Source: CAZXEJ01 sp964639895 (GTDB lineage Bacteria > Desulfobacterota_D > UBA1144 > Nemesobacterales > JADFKM01). From it: DNA of 54,949 bases. The DNA lies in contig CAZXEJ010000011.1 in assembly GCA_964639895.1 (NCBI GenBank), positions 1 through 54,949 on the forward strand, in the 5' to 3' direction. Position 1 is the first letter of the stretch, and each line of letters begins with the position of its first letter. This document shows positions 44,516 through 53,532 of the stretch, piece after piece. The notes beneath the pieces are model-generated. The model was given only the letters and a program-made list of their open reading frames with translations, was not told where the DNA came from and did not search any database. Both the position numbers and the translations under genes were made by a program.

Positions 44516-45484
44516 TTACCTGCTACGGGCGCGCACTTTGTTCATTGTCAGGCGTGCCGCCGTCTCAATTGCACATGCCATGCTTTTCGGATTAGCTACA
44601 TTGCTCCACGCTATGTCGAAGGCCGTGCCGTGGTCGGGCGAAGTACGCACGAAGGGCAGCCCCAGTGTTACGTTCACACCGGTATCGAAGTGGAGCATCT
44701 TGAACGGGGCAAGTCCCTGGTCGTGATACATGGCTATGACGGCGTCCCAGAGGCCGTCTAGTGCACGGTGAAACAGGGTATCGGCCGGGAATGGCCCCTG
44801 CACGTCTATTCCCATGGCACGGGCCCTTGCCACGGCCGGGGCTATGAGGTCGATCTCCTCTCTGCCCAAGACACCCCCTTCTCCGGCATGTGGATTGAGG
44901 CCGGCTAGTGCGACGGCAGGTGCTTCGATGAGGAAGAGCTCCTTGAGGGCTGCGTGGGTGATGATGATGGTCTGAAGAAGCTTCTCGGTTGTAAGCAGCG
45001 TTGGGACCTCGGACAGCGGTGCGTGTATGGTGGCAAGAACCACACGGAGACGGGGCCCCTCGAACATCATGGCGACGGAAGGGACCTTGGTCAAGCGTCG
45101 AAGCATTTCGGTATGACCGGGTTCCGTAGCACCTGCGACATGTATGGCCTCCTTGCTGATAGGTGCTGTGACAAGGGCGTGGGCCGACCCTTTCAAAACG
45201 TATGAGACTGCCTCTTTGATGAATTCAAGAGAGGCGGCGCCGCAGGCGCGATTCGGTTTGCGCACGAGGAGGTCATTTCTGTCAAGCGAAGTTATGGCCT
45301 TGAATTGAAATCTAGCTCTAAGGCCGGTGAGCTCCTCCGCTAGAGCCAGGGCCGTAGCGTCCCCGAAAACGACCACTTCCAAAGGTATTTTCGTAACAGG
45401 CTCGGTGCTGAGGGCCTTCAGGACGATTTCGGGTCCTATGCCGGATGGATCCCCCATGGTGACGGCAACTCTTATCTTGTCCAT
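44516..45484 (-). CDS. pdxA: 4-hydroxythreonine-4-phosphate dehydrogenase
   Basis: PdxA oxidises 4-phosphohydroxy-threonine to the aminoketone that PdxJ uses to make pyridoxine phosphate. The 322-residue protein has TMGDPSGIGPE at 9-19, the metal-binding APISKEAIHVAG and GHTEML segments near 133-157, GLNPHAGEGG near 206-215, and the late YHDQGLAPFK. It starts MDKIRVAV with a weak upstream site. An unusually AT-rich stretch (45600-45760) lies upstream and probably contains its promoter. The partner pdxJ is at 12.5 kb; the pathway is the DXP-dependent PLP route. Confidence 0.96.
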   Translation of the reverse strand: MDKIRVAVTMGDPSGIGPEIVLKALSTEPVTKIPLEVVVFGDATALALAEELTGLRARFQFKAITSLDRNDLLVRKPNRACGAASLEFIKEAVSYVLKGSAHALVTAPISKEAIHVAGATEPGHTEMLRRLTKVPSVAMMFEGPRLRVVLATIHAPLSEVPTLLTTEKLLQTIIITHAALKELFLIEAPAVALAGLNPHAGEGGVLGREEIDLIAPAVARARAMGIDVQGPFPADTLFHRALDGLWDAVIAMYHDQGLAPFKMLHFDTGVNVTLGLPFVRTSPDHGTAFDIAWSNVANPKSMACAIETAARLTMNKVRARSR

Positions 45485-45599
45485 CTCGAATATTCCGTAT
45501 CCGTTAACGGGATGTGATAAACGTGGTCATTCAGCTGAGAAATCGTTGGCGCATTGCACTCCATACATACAGCGCAAGGACGTGAGGGCGGCGTTGTTT

Positions 45600-45760
45600 G
45601 AGATCATAAATACCGATATCGCGTCAAAGTCAACTGTAGCGAATATATAATATTATTGTTGAGATATGCATGTTAACCAACCTAGATTAAAGGATTGAAT
45701 ATCTTAAAGTAATTTCTAGATATAGAGGTTTGCAAATGTCGTCATAAAATAGGCAAGGTA
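45600..45760. other. AT-rich island between the TatD fusion gene and pdxA
   Basis: This stretch is roughly two-thirds A+T, against an average well under half in the window. It contains several TATAAT-like strings and, on the minus strand, TTGACT/TTGACG followed by TATGAT, suitable for a pdxA promoter. The island is longer than a promoter needs. I see no coding potential in it. Confidence 0.45.
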
Positions 45761-47128
45761 TCATCCCACCCTGCCGTATGTCCTCGCTCGGAACTCCACT
45801 CCGCCTATATGCTCCACCAACCTGCGGCATGCCTCCACATCAACCCCGGGTACGGTTACGACCGTGGCCGTGACATGGGGGATGTATTTTTTGGCATCCC
45901 GAATGAACTGCAGAACCGCTTCATAGGCCTTCTCGCCATATCTGGACGGACATATTCTTGCATAGGTTTCCGCATCCTGTGCGTTCAGGCTCACTGAGAC
46001 TGCGTCCACCAAGCCCTCAAGCTCACTCAGTACGTTACGGCCGTGTACGAGATTTGCCAGCCCATCGGTGTCGACCCTTATCCGCTTTGCACCGCGACGC
46101 CTGAGCTCGCCGCATATGGCTTTGAGATCCTCGAGCCGCAGTGTCGACTCGCCCCACCCTACGAAGACAACCTCCTCGTATCGGCTTACGTCGCCAGCTG
46201 CTTCGAGCACCTCGTCCACCGTGGGCTCACGTTTCAGGCGCAGGTCGTACTCTCTCAGGCGGAAGCTCTTCCACTTGCCGCAGAACACGCAACCAAGGGT
46301 GCAACGATTGGTGATGTTGAGATAGAGCGAGCGGCCGATCCGGTAGGCTATTGAAGAAGGAACTTCTTCATTTTCGAAAACGAAGAGATTTCTGGCATTT
46401 ATGGTGGTCTCTTCAACTATCTTCTCAACCGGCTCTCCCCTGATCTCGGCTATTTTTTCGGCAACGTAGCGCACATAGGCCGGCTCGTTCGGTTTCCCAC
46501 GATGGGGCACCGGCGCAAGGTATGGCGTGTCGGTCTCTATGAGCAGCCGCTCCAGAGGCACCTTTCTTGCGGCATCTACTACGGCCGATGCGTTCTTGAA
46601 CGTAACCATCCCTGAGAACGAGATGTAGAACCCCTGGTCGAGAAACGGTTTTGCCGCCTCCCAGTCGCCTGAGAAGCAGTGCACCACACCCATCGACCTC
46701 CAGACCTCTTCCTCCTTCACTATCCTCAGGGCGTCGTCGAAGGCGTCTCTTATATGCACTACCAACGGGAGACCGAGCTCGACGGCGAGCCTAGCGTGAA
46801 GCCGGAAGAACTCGAGCTGTGTCTCTCTCGGTGAGTTCATCCAGTAGTAGTCAAGGCCGCTCTCACCGACTGCCACCACCTTCTCCTCGCGGGCGAGCCG
46901 TCGGATCTCATCCATGTCCTCGACTGAGCTTTCGGACGCCGTATGGGGGTGTATTCCCACGGCGGCGAACACCATGTCGTGGTCATGTGCGATCTTAAGC
47001 GTGCGCCTTGAGGATTCCACGCTCGACGACACGGCTACGACCATGCCCACGCCGGCCTCACGGGCGCGTTGCAACGTGCCAGCGAGATCTTCTAGTGAAT
47101 CCAGATGGGCGTGAGTGTCTATGAGCAT
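45761..47128 (-). CDS. TatD-family nuclease fused to a radical SAM domain
   Basis: The first 255 residues form a TatD metal-dependent DNase: DTHAHLD (4-10), GESGLDYYW near 88, HIRDAFDD near 125, HCFSGDW near 150 and ETDTPYLAP near 198. The remaining 200 residues are a radical SAM domain with the cluster motif CTLGCVFC (Cys 276, 280, 283), a short core ending near the C-terminus. TatD-linked radical SAM proteins are known as separate or fused genes in deltaproteobacteria and others; their reaction is unknown. TAGGAG precedes the ATG. It stands between nrdR and pdxA on the minus strand. Confidence 0.92.
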   Translation of the reverse strand: MLIDTHAHLDSLEDLAGTLQRAREAGVGMVVAVSSSVESSRRTLKIAHDHDMVFAAVGIHPHTASESSVEDMDEIRRLAREEKVVAVGESGLDYYWMNSPRETQLEFFRLHARLAVELGLPLVVHIRDAFDDALRIVKEEEVWRSMGVVHCFSGDWEAAKPFLDQGFYISFSGMVTFKNASAVVDAARKVPLERLLIETDTPYLAPVPHRGKPNEPAYVRYVAEKIAEIRGEPVEKIVEETTINARNLFVFENEEVPSSIAYRIGRSLYLNITNRCTLGCVFCGKWKSFRLREYDLRLKREPTVDEVLEAAGDVSRYEEVVFVGWGESTLRLEDLKAICGELRRRGAKRIRVDTDGLANLVHGRNVLSELEGLVDAVSVSLNAQDAETYARICPSRYGEKAYEAVLQFIRDAKKYIPHVTATVVTVPGVDVEACRRLVEHIGGVEFRARTYGRVG

Positions 47129-47284
47129 GATCTCCTACCTCAAGGCCTTACGGTTTCTACTTGGAACGTTCTTCCTCAATTGCACCGTGGGAGGCTGTCT
47201 AACCAGCCCTCCACTGTCGTACCTACGTGGCCATACTTTACGGGTTGCCCCCGTCGATGCGGTTCGTTCGCTCCTCGACACCAC

Positions 47285-47851
47285 TCAATCCCCATTCGAT
47301 CCCCGTCGCTTGGTGCGTCGTCGCCCTCTTCCGGCGTCGCCCTTCGAGCCAGCTCCTTCTGCTGCGGCCGCCGCCTTTTCCATCGCCGAATTCTTGCGCT
47401 TTATCTTAAGCAGATCCCTCAGTTCATCCATGAACTGGTTTACGTCCTTGAACGATCGGTAGACGGATGCAAACCTCACGTAGGCAACCTCATCCACTTC
47501 ATAAAGTTTGTTCATCACCATCTCGCCTATCAGCCTCGACTCCACCTCCCTCTCACCCATCTCCTGCAGCTCTCTCTCGAGTGAGGCCACGTATTCCTCG
47601 ATGAGCTCCACGCTGATCGGTCTCTTCTCGCAGGCCTTGAGCATCCCTTGAATGACCTTGTTTCTGTCGAACGGTTCCCTGCGACCGTCTTTCTTGACCA
47701 CGTGTAGTTCGATCTCCTCCACTCTCTCGTAGGTTGTGAACCGCCTGCCGCAGCCCTGGCACTCGCGGCGGCGACGTATGGCTTCCCCGTCACGGCTGAG
47801 TCGGGAATCGACGACCTTGGTCTCGGTGGTCTGACAGAAGGGGCACTTCAT
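47285..47851 (-). CDS. nrdR: Transcriptional repressor NrdR
   Basis: NrdR binds NrdR boxes and represses ribonucleotide reductase genes in response to nucleotides. The 188-residue protein has a complete N-terminal zinc ribbon, CPFC and CQGC, with RRRRECQGCGRRFTTYER, followed by the ATP-cone domain (about 49-139). A 35-residue basic Ala/Lys/Arg-rich tail beyond the usual 150 residues is extra. It begins 6 bases after the glyA stop with no ribosome binding site of its own, so translation is probably coupled. The glyA-nrdR order is common in deltaproteobacteria. No nrd gene is in the window. Confidence 0.95.
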   Translation of the reverse strand: MKCPFCQTTETKVVDSRLSRDGEAIRRRRECQGCGRRFTTYERVEEIELHVVKKDGRREPFDRNKVIQGMLKACEKRPISVELIEEYVASLERELQEMGEREVESRLIGEMVMNKLYEVDEVAYVRFASVYRSFKDVNQFMDELRDLLKIKRKNSAMEKAAAAAEGAGSKGDAGRGRRRTKRRGSNGD

Positions 47852-47857
47852 GCGGAT

Positions 47858-49105
47858 TCAGTCGAGCAGGTACCGGTATATGGGGAACCGGTTGCAGAGA
47901 TCCCTGACCTGGTCTCTGATCCTCCTGAGGACGGTCTCGTTGTCGTGGTTGTCGAGGGCCTCGTAGATCATGTCGGCTATGGCAACCATCTCTTCCTCAC
48001 CCATTCCACGTGTCGTGACGGCCGGGGTGCCGATTCTTACGCCGCTTGCCACGGCGGGTGGGCGGGGGTCGAAGGGAATCGCGTTCTTGTTGAGCGTGAT
48101 GCCGGCCTTCTCAAGCGTTTCCTCGGCCAACTTGCCGGTGAGATCGGTCTCCCGCAGGTCTACGAGTATAAGATGGGTGTCGGTACCGCCCGATACGAGC
48201 TTGAATCCATACTCGACCAGCCTCTCACCAAGTCGGCGCGCGTTTTGGACCACGCGGCGCTGGTATTCCCTGAACCCCTCCTGCAGTGCCTCGTGGAACG
48301 CAACGGCCTTGGCGGCGATGGCGTGCATCAAAGGGCCACCCTGGGTGCCGGGGAACACGCGGCTGTTAACCTTCTTGGCGTATTCCTCCTTCATCAATAT
48401 GAACCCCCCCCGTGGGCCGCGAAGCGTTTTGTGGGTGGTCGAGGTTACAATGTCGCAATAGGGCACGGGATCCGGGTAGAGGCCGGTCGCGACCAGGCCC
48501 GCGGGGTGGGCGATGTCGGCCATCAGATAAGCTTCGCATTCATCGGCGATCCGGCGGAACCGCTCGAAGTCTATCTTTCTGGGATAGGCACTCCATCCGA
48601 CGACGATCAGTTTCGGCCTGTGCCGGAGGGCGAGCTCCCTTACCTCGTCGTAGTCGATCAGATGCGTCGAGGGGTTGACTCCGTAGGCCACCACGTTGAA
48701 CAGGCGTCCGGAGAAGTTGACCTTGCTGCCGTGGGTAAGATGGCCGCCGTGATCGAGGCTCATTCCCATTATGGTGTCGCCCGGCTCGAGCAGTGCCAAG
48801 TAAGCCGCCATGTTGGCCTGGGAACCGGAATGGGGTTGGACGTTTGCAGCCTCGGCACCGAACAGCCGCTTTACCCTCTCGATCGCAAGTACCTCTACGA
48901 TGTCGACGAATTCGCACCCGCCGTAGTACCTTCTACCGGGAAGCCCCTCGGCGTACTTGTTCGTCATCACCGAGCCGGAGGCTTCGAGCACGGCCGGGCT
49001 CACGTAGTTCTCCGACGCTATGAGCTCAAGAGTCCATTCCTGTCGCTCGATCTCTTTGCGGATGGCCTCGGCCACCTCGGGGTCTTCCCTTTCCAGTAAA
49101 GACAT
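47858..49105 (-). CDS. glyA: Serine hydroxymethyltransferase
   Basis: GlyA converts serine and tetrahydrofolate to glycine and methylene-THF. The 415-residue PLP enzyme starts MSLLEREDPEVA after GGAGGT. It has the TNKYAEGLPGRRYYGG segment (48-63), the PHSGSQAN loop, and the PLP lysine in TTHKTLRGPRGG (lysine near 226). Length is standard. The frame extends upstream, but the conserved start is used here. It is upstream of nrdR and shares an AT-rich divergent promoter region with the HAD gene. It provides one-carbon units to the folate pathway that folP and folC maintain. Confidence 0.97.
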   Translation of the reverse strand: MSLLEREDPEVAEAIRKEIERQEWTLELIASENYVSPAVLEASGSVMTNKYAEGLPGRRYYGGCEFVDIVEVLAIERVKRLFGAEAANVQPHSGSQANMAAYLALLEPGDTIMGMSLDHGGHLTHGSKVNFSGRLFNVVAYGVNPSTHLIDYDEVRELALRHRPKLIVVGWSAYPRKIDFERFRRIADECEAYLMADIAHPAGLVATGLYPDPVPYCDIVTSTTHKTLRGPRGGFILMKEEYAKKVNSRVFPGTQGGPLMHAIAAKAVAFHEALQEGFREYQRRVVQNARRLGERLVEYGFKLVSGGTDTHLILVDLRETDLTGKLAEETLEKAGITLNKNAIPFDPRPPAVASGVRIGTPAVTTRGMGEEEMVAIADMIYEALDNHDNETVLRRIRDQVRDLCNRFPIYRYLLD

Positions 49106-49247
49106 GTGCTGCGGGACCTCCGTACAGGGTCGCGAACTCCCATCTGCCGTCGTCGTCTCCGGGACGGCGTGGGGCGACCCACAAGATGTCAGCATGTATT
49201 GCAAATCCAGTAACTATAATACACAATATACTAATACACTGAAAGCA

Positions 49248-49976
49248 ATGGACAGGGATGTGAAGGCCGTTTTCTTCGACTTCGGCGACACGCTCGCCTC
49301 GACCGTGCCGAGCTACGCGCACAGACTGGGCACGGCTCTATCCGAGCTCGGTTTCAAGGTCGACCTCGAGACCATAGACGAACTCTACGTGCGTACCGAC
49401 TACGACGTCTATCTCAAGTATGTGGCCCACGGCTCTATAACGACGCAGCAGTATATAGTGTGGTTTTTTCGCACCCTTTTTGGCAGGCTCGGTATCGAGC
49501 ACAACCACCGAGCCGTCTATGAGGAGATGAAGGGACGCATGCGCCACATCGCCTTCGAGCGCAGGCCGTTGCCGGGGGCCGTCGAACTGATGCGCGAACT
49601 CAAGCGAGGGGGCATCAAGATAGGGGTGATCTCGAACAACGACGGCAGGACAATGGCGAAGCTCCTCGAGACCGGTATCATGGGCTATGTGGACGCCGTC
49701 GCCGATTCCACCATGGTGGGCATGGTGAAGCCCGACAAACGTATATTTCTCCACGCCCTGGATCAACTGGGTGTGAGCCCCCACGAGAGCCTTCATGTGG
49801 GCGATCTCTGGGGGGCCGACGTGCGCGGGGCGATAAGTGCCGGCATAGAACCCGTCTGGTACAACAGCCGCGGCGTACGTCCCCTCGACGACACCCGCGT
49901 AACCGAGATTGCATCCCACGGACAGCTGCTCGAATTGCTGGCTTCCTCGCGCAGCAGCTCAGCGGCGGCTGATTAG
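49248..49976 (+). CDS. HAD-superfamily hydrolase
   Basis: The 242-residue protein is a haloacid dehalogenase-like hydrolase with a helical cap. Motif I is FFDFGDTL, with the nucleophile Asp near 11; the usual second Asp is Gly, as in many HADs with a DxGDT motif. Motif II is VISNND near 127, motif III lysine is in MVKPDKRIF near 162, and motif IV is HVGDLWGADVRGA near 185. It starts MDRDVKAVFF; a TATAAT lies 27 bases upstream and the Shine-Dalgarno site is weak. Substrate unknown; phosphoglycolate or nucleotide phosphatase roles are typical. It is divergent from glyA and is followed by uvrA. Confidence 0.9.
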   Translation: MDRDVKAVFFDFGDTLASTVPSYAHRLGTALSELGFKVDLETIDELYVRTDYDVYLKYVAHGSITTQQYIVWFFRTLFGRLGIEHNHRAVYEEMKGRMRHIAFERRPLPGAVELMRELKRGGIKIGVISNNDGRTMAKLLETGIMGYVDAVADSTMVGMVKPDKRIFLHALDQLGVSPHESLHVGDLWGADVRGAISAGIEPVWYNSRGVRPLDDTRVTEIASHGQLLELLASSRSSSAAAD

Positions 49977-50047
49977 GGGCGTGCCGTACCCTCCCCCCGT
50001 CGGGACGGCGCGGCTTCACCCTGCCGGTAGTCCGTTCACCGTCAGAC

Positions 50048-52807
50048 ATGAAGGGATACATATCCATCATCGGTGCCCGGGAGAACAACCTCAAGAACAT
50101 AGACGTCGCAATCCCGTGGCACGAGATAACCGTGCTCACCGGTCTAAGTGGATCCGGCAAGTCCTCTCTCGCCATGGACACCCTCTACGCCGAGGGGTTG
50201 CGCCGGTACGTAGAATGCCTGTCCACGTACGCCAGGCAGTTCTTCGAGCGCATCGACCGTCCCGACATGGACGACATTGCGGGTCTGCCGCCGGTAGTCT
50301 CCATCGAGAGCGTAAACAACGTAAAGAACGCCCGCTCCACCGTGGGCACTACGACGGAAATCTATGACTATCTCAGGCTGCTCTATGCCAAGGTGGGGCG
50401 CACCTACTGCCCCTCATGCGGCCAGGAGGTAAGGCCCAACAGCGCGCAGTCGGTGGCCGAGGCCCTGCTGAGCGAGTATCGCGGCCGGAGGGCGGTCGTG
50501 ACGATCCCGTTGCCGCCCGAGAAGCTTGACGCCGCACATCTGTTGGCCGCGGGCGTCACCCGCATCATGAGGGATGAGGGGACGGTGGACATAGATCCCG
50601 ACACCCCCCTACGGCATGGAGACGAGGCCGTCGTGGATCGTATCGTCCTCAAGGACCGCTACCACAGCCGCCTCGTCGATTCGCTCGAGACCGCCTTCGC
50701 CGAGAGTTCGACCGTCTTCGTCTACGTAGCGGACCATGGCCGGATGGCCTTCTCGAGTGAGTTCGCCTGTCCCAGGTGTCCGGGGGTGAGGTTTCTTTCA
50801 CCCTCTCCGCTTCTATTCTCCTTCAACAGCCCCCACGGCGCCTGCCCACGTTGCAACGGCTTTGGAAACGTGCTCGACATCGATCCCGACCTCATCGTGC
50901 CCGACCCGCGGAAGTCTCTCGAGGACGGGGCCGTAGAGCCGTTCACAAAGCCGTCGTTGAGGGATGAGATGGCGAGGCTCCTCCATTTCGCCGAAAGCCG
51001 CGGGATTGATACCGGCAAACCGTTCTCAGAGCTCAGCCCGGAGGAGAAGAGGCTGCTCTTTGAGGGCGATGACGCATACGGCGGTATCAGAGGGGTGTTT
51101 GACTACCTGGAATCCAAGCGCCACAAGGTTGGGGTGCGGGTTTTCCTTAGCCGCTATCGTTCGGGATTCGACTGTCCGAGTTGTAAGGGGACGCGGCTCA
51201 GGAAGGAGGCCTCCTATGTGCGCGTCGGGGGGAAGACCATATCGGAGCTGACGGCCCTCTCCATAGGAGCGCTCCACAGGTTCTTCGAGGATCTCGAGCT
51301 CGACGAACACCAGTTGCGAATTGCCGACGAAATCGTGCGGCAGATACGGTCCCGCGTGGAGTTCCTGCTCAAGGTGGGGCTCGACTATTTGACGCTTGCC
51401 AGGCTCACGCGCACGCTCTCGGGCGGCGAGGCCCAGCGAGTGAACCTCGCCTGCCAGCTCGGCGCAAGCCTCACCGAGACCCTCTACATAATGGACGAGC
51501 CATCGATCGGCCTCCACCCGCGCGACATTGAGCGTCTCACTGCAATACTCAAGGATCTGCGCGACAGGGACAACACGGTGATCGTCGTCGAGCACGACCT
51601 CGACATGATAAGGGCCTCCGACTATGTGGTCGAACTTGGGCCCGGCTCAGGCGAGATGGGCGGACAGGTGGTCTACCAGGGTCCACTTGCGGAGTTCCTC
51701 GATGGGGCCACCGAGAGTTTGACAAGGTCGTATCTCAAGGGCGACCGTCGCATCGAGCTTCCCCGCCGTAGGAGGTCGGCCGTGGGTGTCTTGCGCGTGG
51801 TAGGGGCTGCCGAGAACAACCTCAAGGGAATAGATGTCGAGATCCCCCTGGGTACGCTCACTTGCGTGACAGGGGTCTCGGGGTCGGGTAAGAGCACCCT
51901 CGTCGTGGACGTCCTCTACGCTGCCCTTGCACGCCGGATGAAGGGGATTACGGAGAAGGCCGGCAGGCACGAGGCCCTGGAAGGAGCCGAACACCTTACG
52001 GACGTCATGCTTCTCGATCAGACTCCCATCGGCAGGACGTCCCGCTCGAACCCCATCACGTATGTGAAGGGATGGGACGAGGTGCGGAAGCTGTTTGCGG
52101 CGACGCCGGAGGCAAGGGCAAAGGGACTTAACCCCTCGAGCTTCTCCTTCAACGTGCCGGGCGGAAGGTGCGAGACGTGCGAGGGAGAAGGTGTCGAGAA
52201 GGTCGAGATGTTCTTCCTCGCCGACGTCAAGGTGAGGTGCGAGACGTGTGACGGGAAGAGGTTCAAGCCCGAGGTGCTTCAGGTGAGATACCGCGGCAGG
52301 AACGTCGACGAGGTGCTCGCCATGACAGTGGCCGAAGCCCTGGAATTCTTCGATGGGCCGACGTCGCTTCACAAGAAGTTGCAAGTGCTGTGCGAGGTGG
52401 GGCTCGGGTACCTGAGGCTCGGACAGCCCGCCCCGACGCTGTCGGGCGGTGAGGCACAAAGGCTTAAGATCGCAAAGGAGCTTGCCCGCAAGGGAGGAAG
52501 AGGCGTCCTCTACATACTGGACGAGCCGACCGTCGGTCTTCATGCCGAGGACGTGCGCACGCTGCTCGCCGTGCTCAACAGGCTCGTCGATGCCGGAAAC
52601 ACGGTGCTCGTAATAGAGCACAACCTGGAAGTGATCAAGTGTTGCGATTGGGTGATCGACCTGGGCCCCGAGGGCGGTGAAGAGGGGGGGCGTGTCGTTG
52701 CCGCGGGCACGCCGGAGCAGGTGGCGCAGGTGCCGGCTTCCCACACGGGCCGCTTCCTGAAGCCTCTTCTCAATGGGGCTCAACAACTCAATAAGAGGTG
52801 TTTTTGA
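50048..52807 (+). CDS. uvrA: Excinuclease ABC subunit A
   Basis: UvrA recognises DNA damage in nucleotide excision repair. The 919-residue protein has two ABC ATPase modules: Walker A GLSGSGKSSLA near 31-41 and GVSGSGKSTLV near 613-623, each with an LSGGEAQR signature. Zinc-binding pairs are present (CPRCNGFG with later CPSCKGT, and CETCEGEG with CETCDGK). The ATG is preceded by no visible Shine-Dalgarno sequence. uvrB and uvrC are not in the window. It follows the HAD gene by 71 bases and could share its promoter. Confidence 0.97.
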   Translation: MKGYISIIGARENNLKNIDVAIPWHEITVLTGLSGSGKSSLAMDTLYAEGLRRYVECLSTYARQFFERIDRPDMDDIAGLPPVVSIESVNNVKNARSTVGTTTEIYDYLRLLYAKVGRTYCPSCGQEVRPNSAQSVAEALLSEYRGRRAVVTIPLPPEKLDAAHLLAAGVTRIMRDEGTVDIDPDTPLRHGDEAVVDRIVLKDRYHSRLVDSLETAFAESSTVFVYVADHGRMAFSSEFACPRCPGVRFLSPSPLLFSFNSPHGACPRCNGFGNVLDIDPDLIVPDPRKSLEDGAVEPFTKPSLRDEMARLLHFAESRGIDTGKPFSELSPEEKRLLFEGDDAYGGIRGVFDYLESKRHKVGVRVFLSRYRSGFDCPSCKGTRLRKEASYVRVGGKTISELTALSIGALHRFFEDLELDEHQLRIADEIVRQIRSRVEFLLKVGLDYLTLARLTRTLSGGEAQRVNLACQLGASLTETLYIMDEPSIGLHPRDIERLTAILKDLRDRDNTVIVVEHDLDMIRASDYVVELGPGSGEMGGQVVYQGPLAEFLDGATESLTRSYLKGDRRIELPRRRRSAVGVLRVVGAAENNLKGIDVEIPLGTLTCVTGVSGSGKSTLVVDVLYAALARRMKGITEKAGRHEALEGAEHLTDVMLLDQTPIGRTSRSNPITYVKGWDEVRKLFAATPEARAKGLNPSSFSFNVPGGRCETCEGEGVEKVEMFFLADVKVRCETCDGKRFKPEVLQVRYRGRNVDEVLAMTVAEALEFFDGPTSLHKKLQVLCEVGLGYLRLGQPAPTLSGGEAQRLKIAKELARKGGRGVLYILDEPTVGLHAEDVRTLLAVLNRLVDAGNTVLVIEHNLEVIKCCDWVIDLGPEGGEEGGRVVAAGTPEQVAQVPASHTGRFLKPLLNGAQQLNKRCF

Positions 52808-53532
52808 TGACGTTCGGAATCGTGTCGGCCATTTAGAAGTTCTCCTTCCCGAACTCCTCACGGCGTTGGTACCGACCGTCGCATCTTTGTCGTCCCAACG
52901 AACATCGCGACCACGAGCGCCAGCCTACGGCATCCACTCTATTATCTCGTATCTCGGCACGCGGCCATGCCCTAACGGAGGTTTGGTCTCCCCTGCCGGT
53001 TCGTACAACTTCTTCAAGGTCCATGTGGCTCGCCTCAGAGCGCTGCCACCGCAGCATGACAGGAAAACATCGAGAGCGCGAGGTAGATTTCTCCTCATAG
53101 CAGCAGTGTCTCGGAGTGCGAGTAGCCACTGTGTCATCGGCCGACGGTTTGCCTCGACAAGTGGCCAGGGATGCCCGACCGCGTTCGCAGGCAACTTCAA
53201 GTAAGGCCCCAAGTAGGTGTGTGGGAGGCGGCCTTAAGTGATGGGCACGCCTGCGGCCGCATGAAGCCGGCACGAGCGATTGGGCGGCCGCGGGCAACAA
53301 CGTTCCTCACCTCCGTGGGTACGCCGCCTTCAGGCTCGTAGCGAAGCAGTCTCTCCCAGTACCATCCCCTTGCCCTAGGACACTACACGTCGAGCGGGCT
53401 CCAAAAAGGGGGGGATCGATGGCCCTGCCGTGCGGTGTCGGCAGCGGTATCAGGGGCTTGTGCAACCAGCCTGGATACACCCGGCGCGTGCCACACAGTG
53501 GAGGTGTCCGTAGGGGGAGACATCGCCCCTGG
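52808..53532. other. Spacer between convergent uvrA and ROK genes
   Basis: About 725 bases. A minus-strand frame of 95 codons near 52925-53212 is the most protein-like of the chance frames but matches nothing I know. A weak AGGGG/CCCCT hairpin lies at 53512-53530, just past the ROK stop. No other feature found. Confidence 0.5.

Noticed and set aside
52925..53212. 95-codon minus-strand frame downstream of uvrA
   Set aside because: Composition is plausible but there is no ribosome binding site, family match or operon context.
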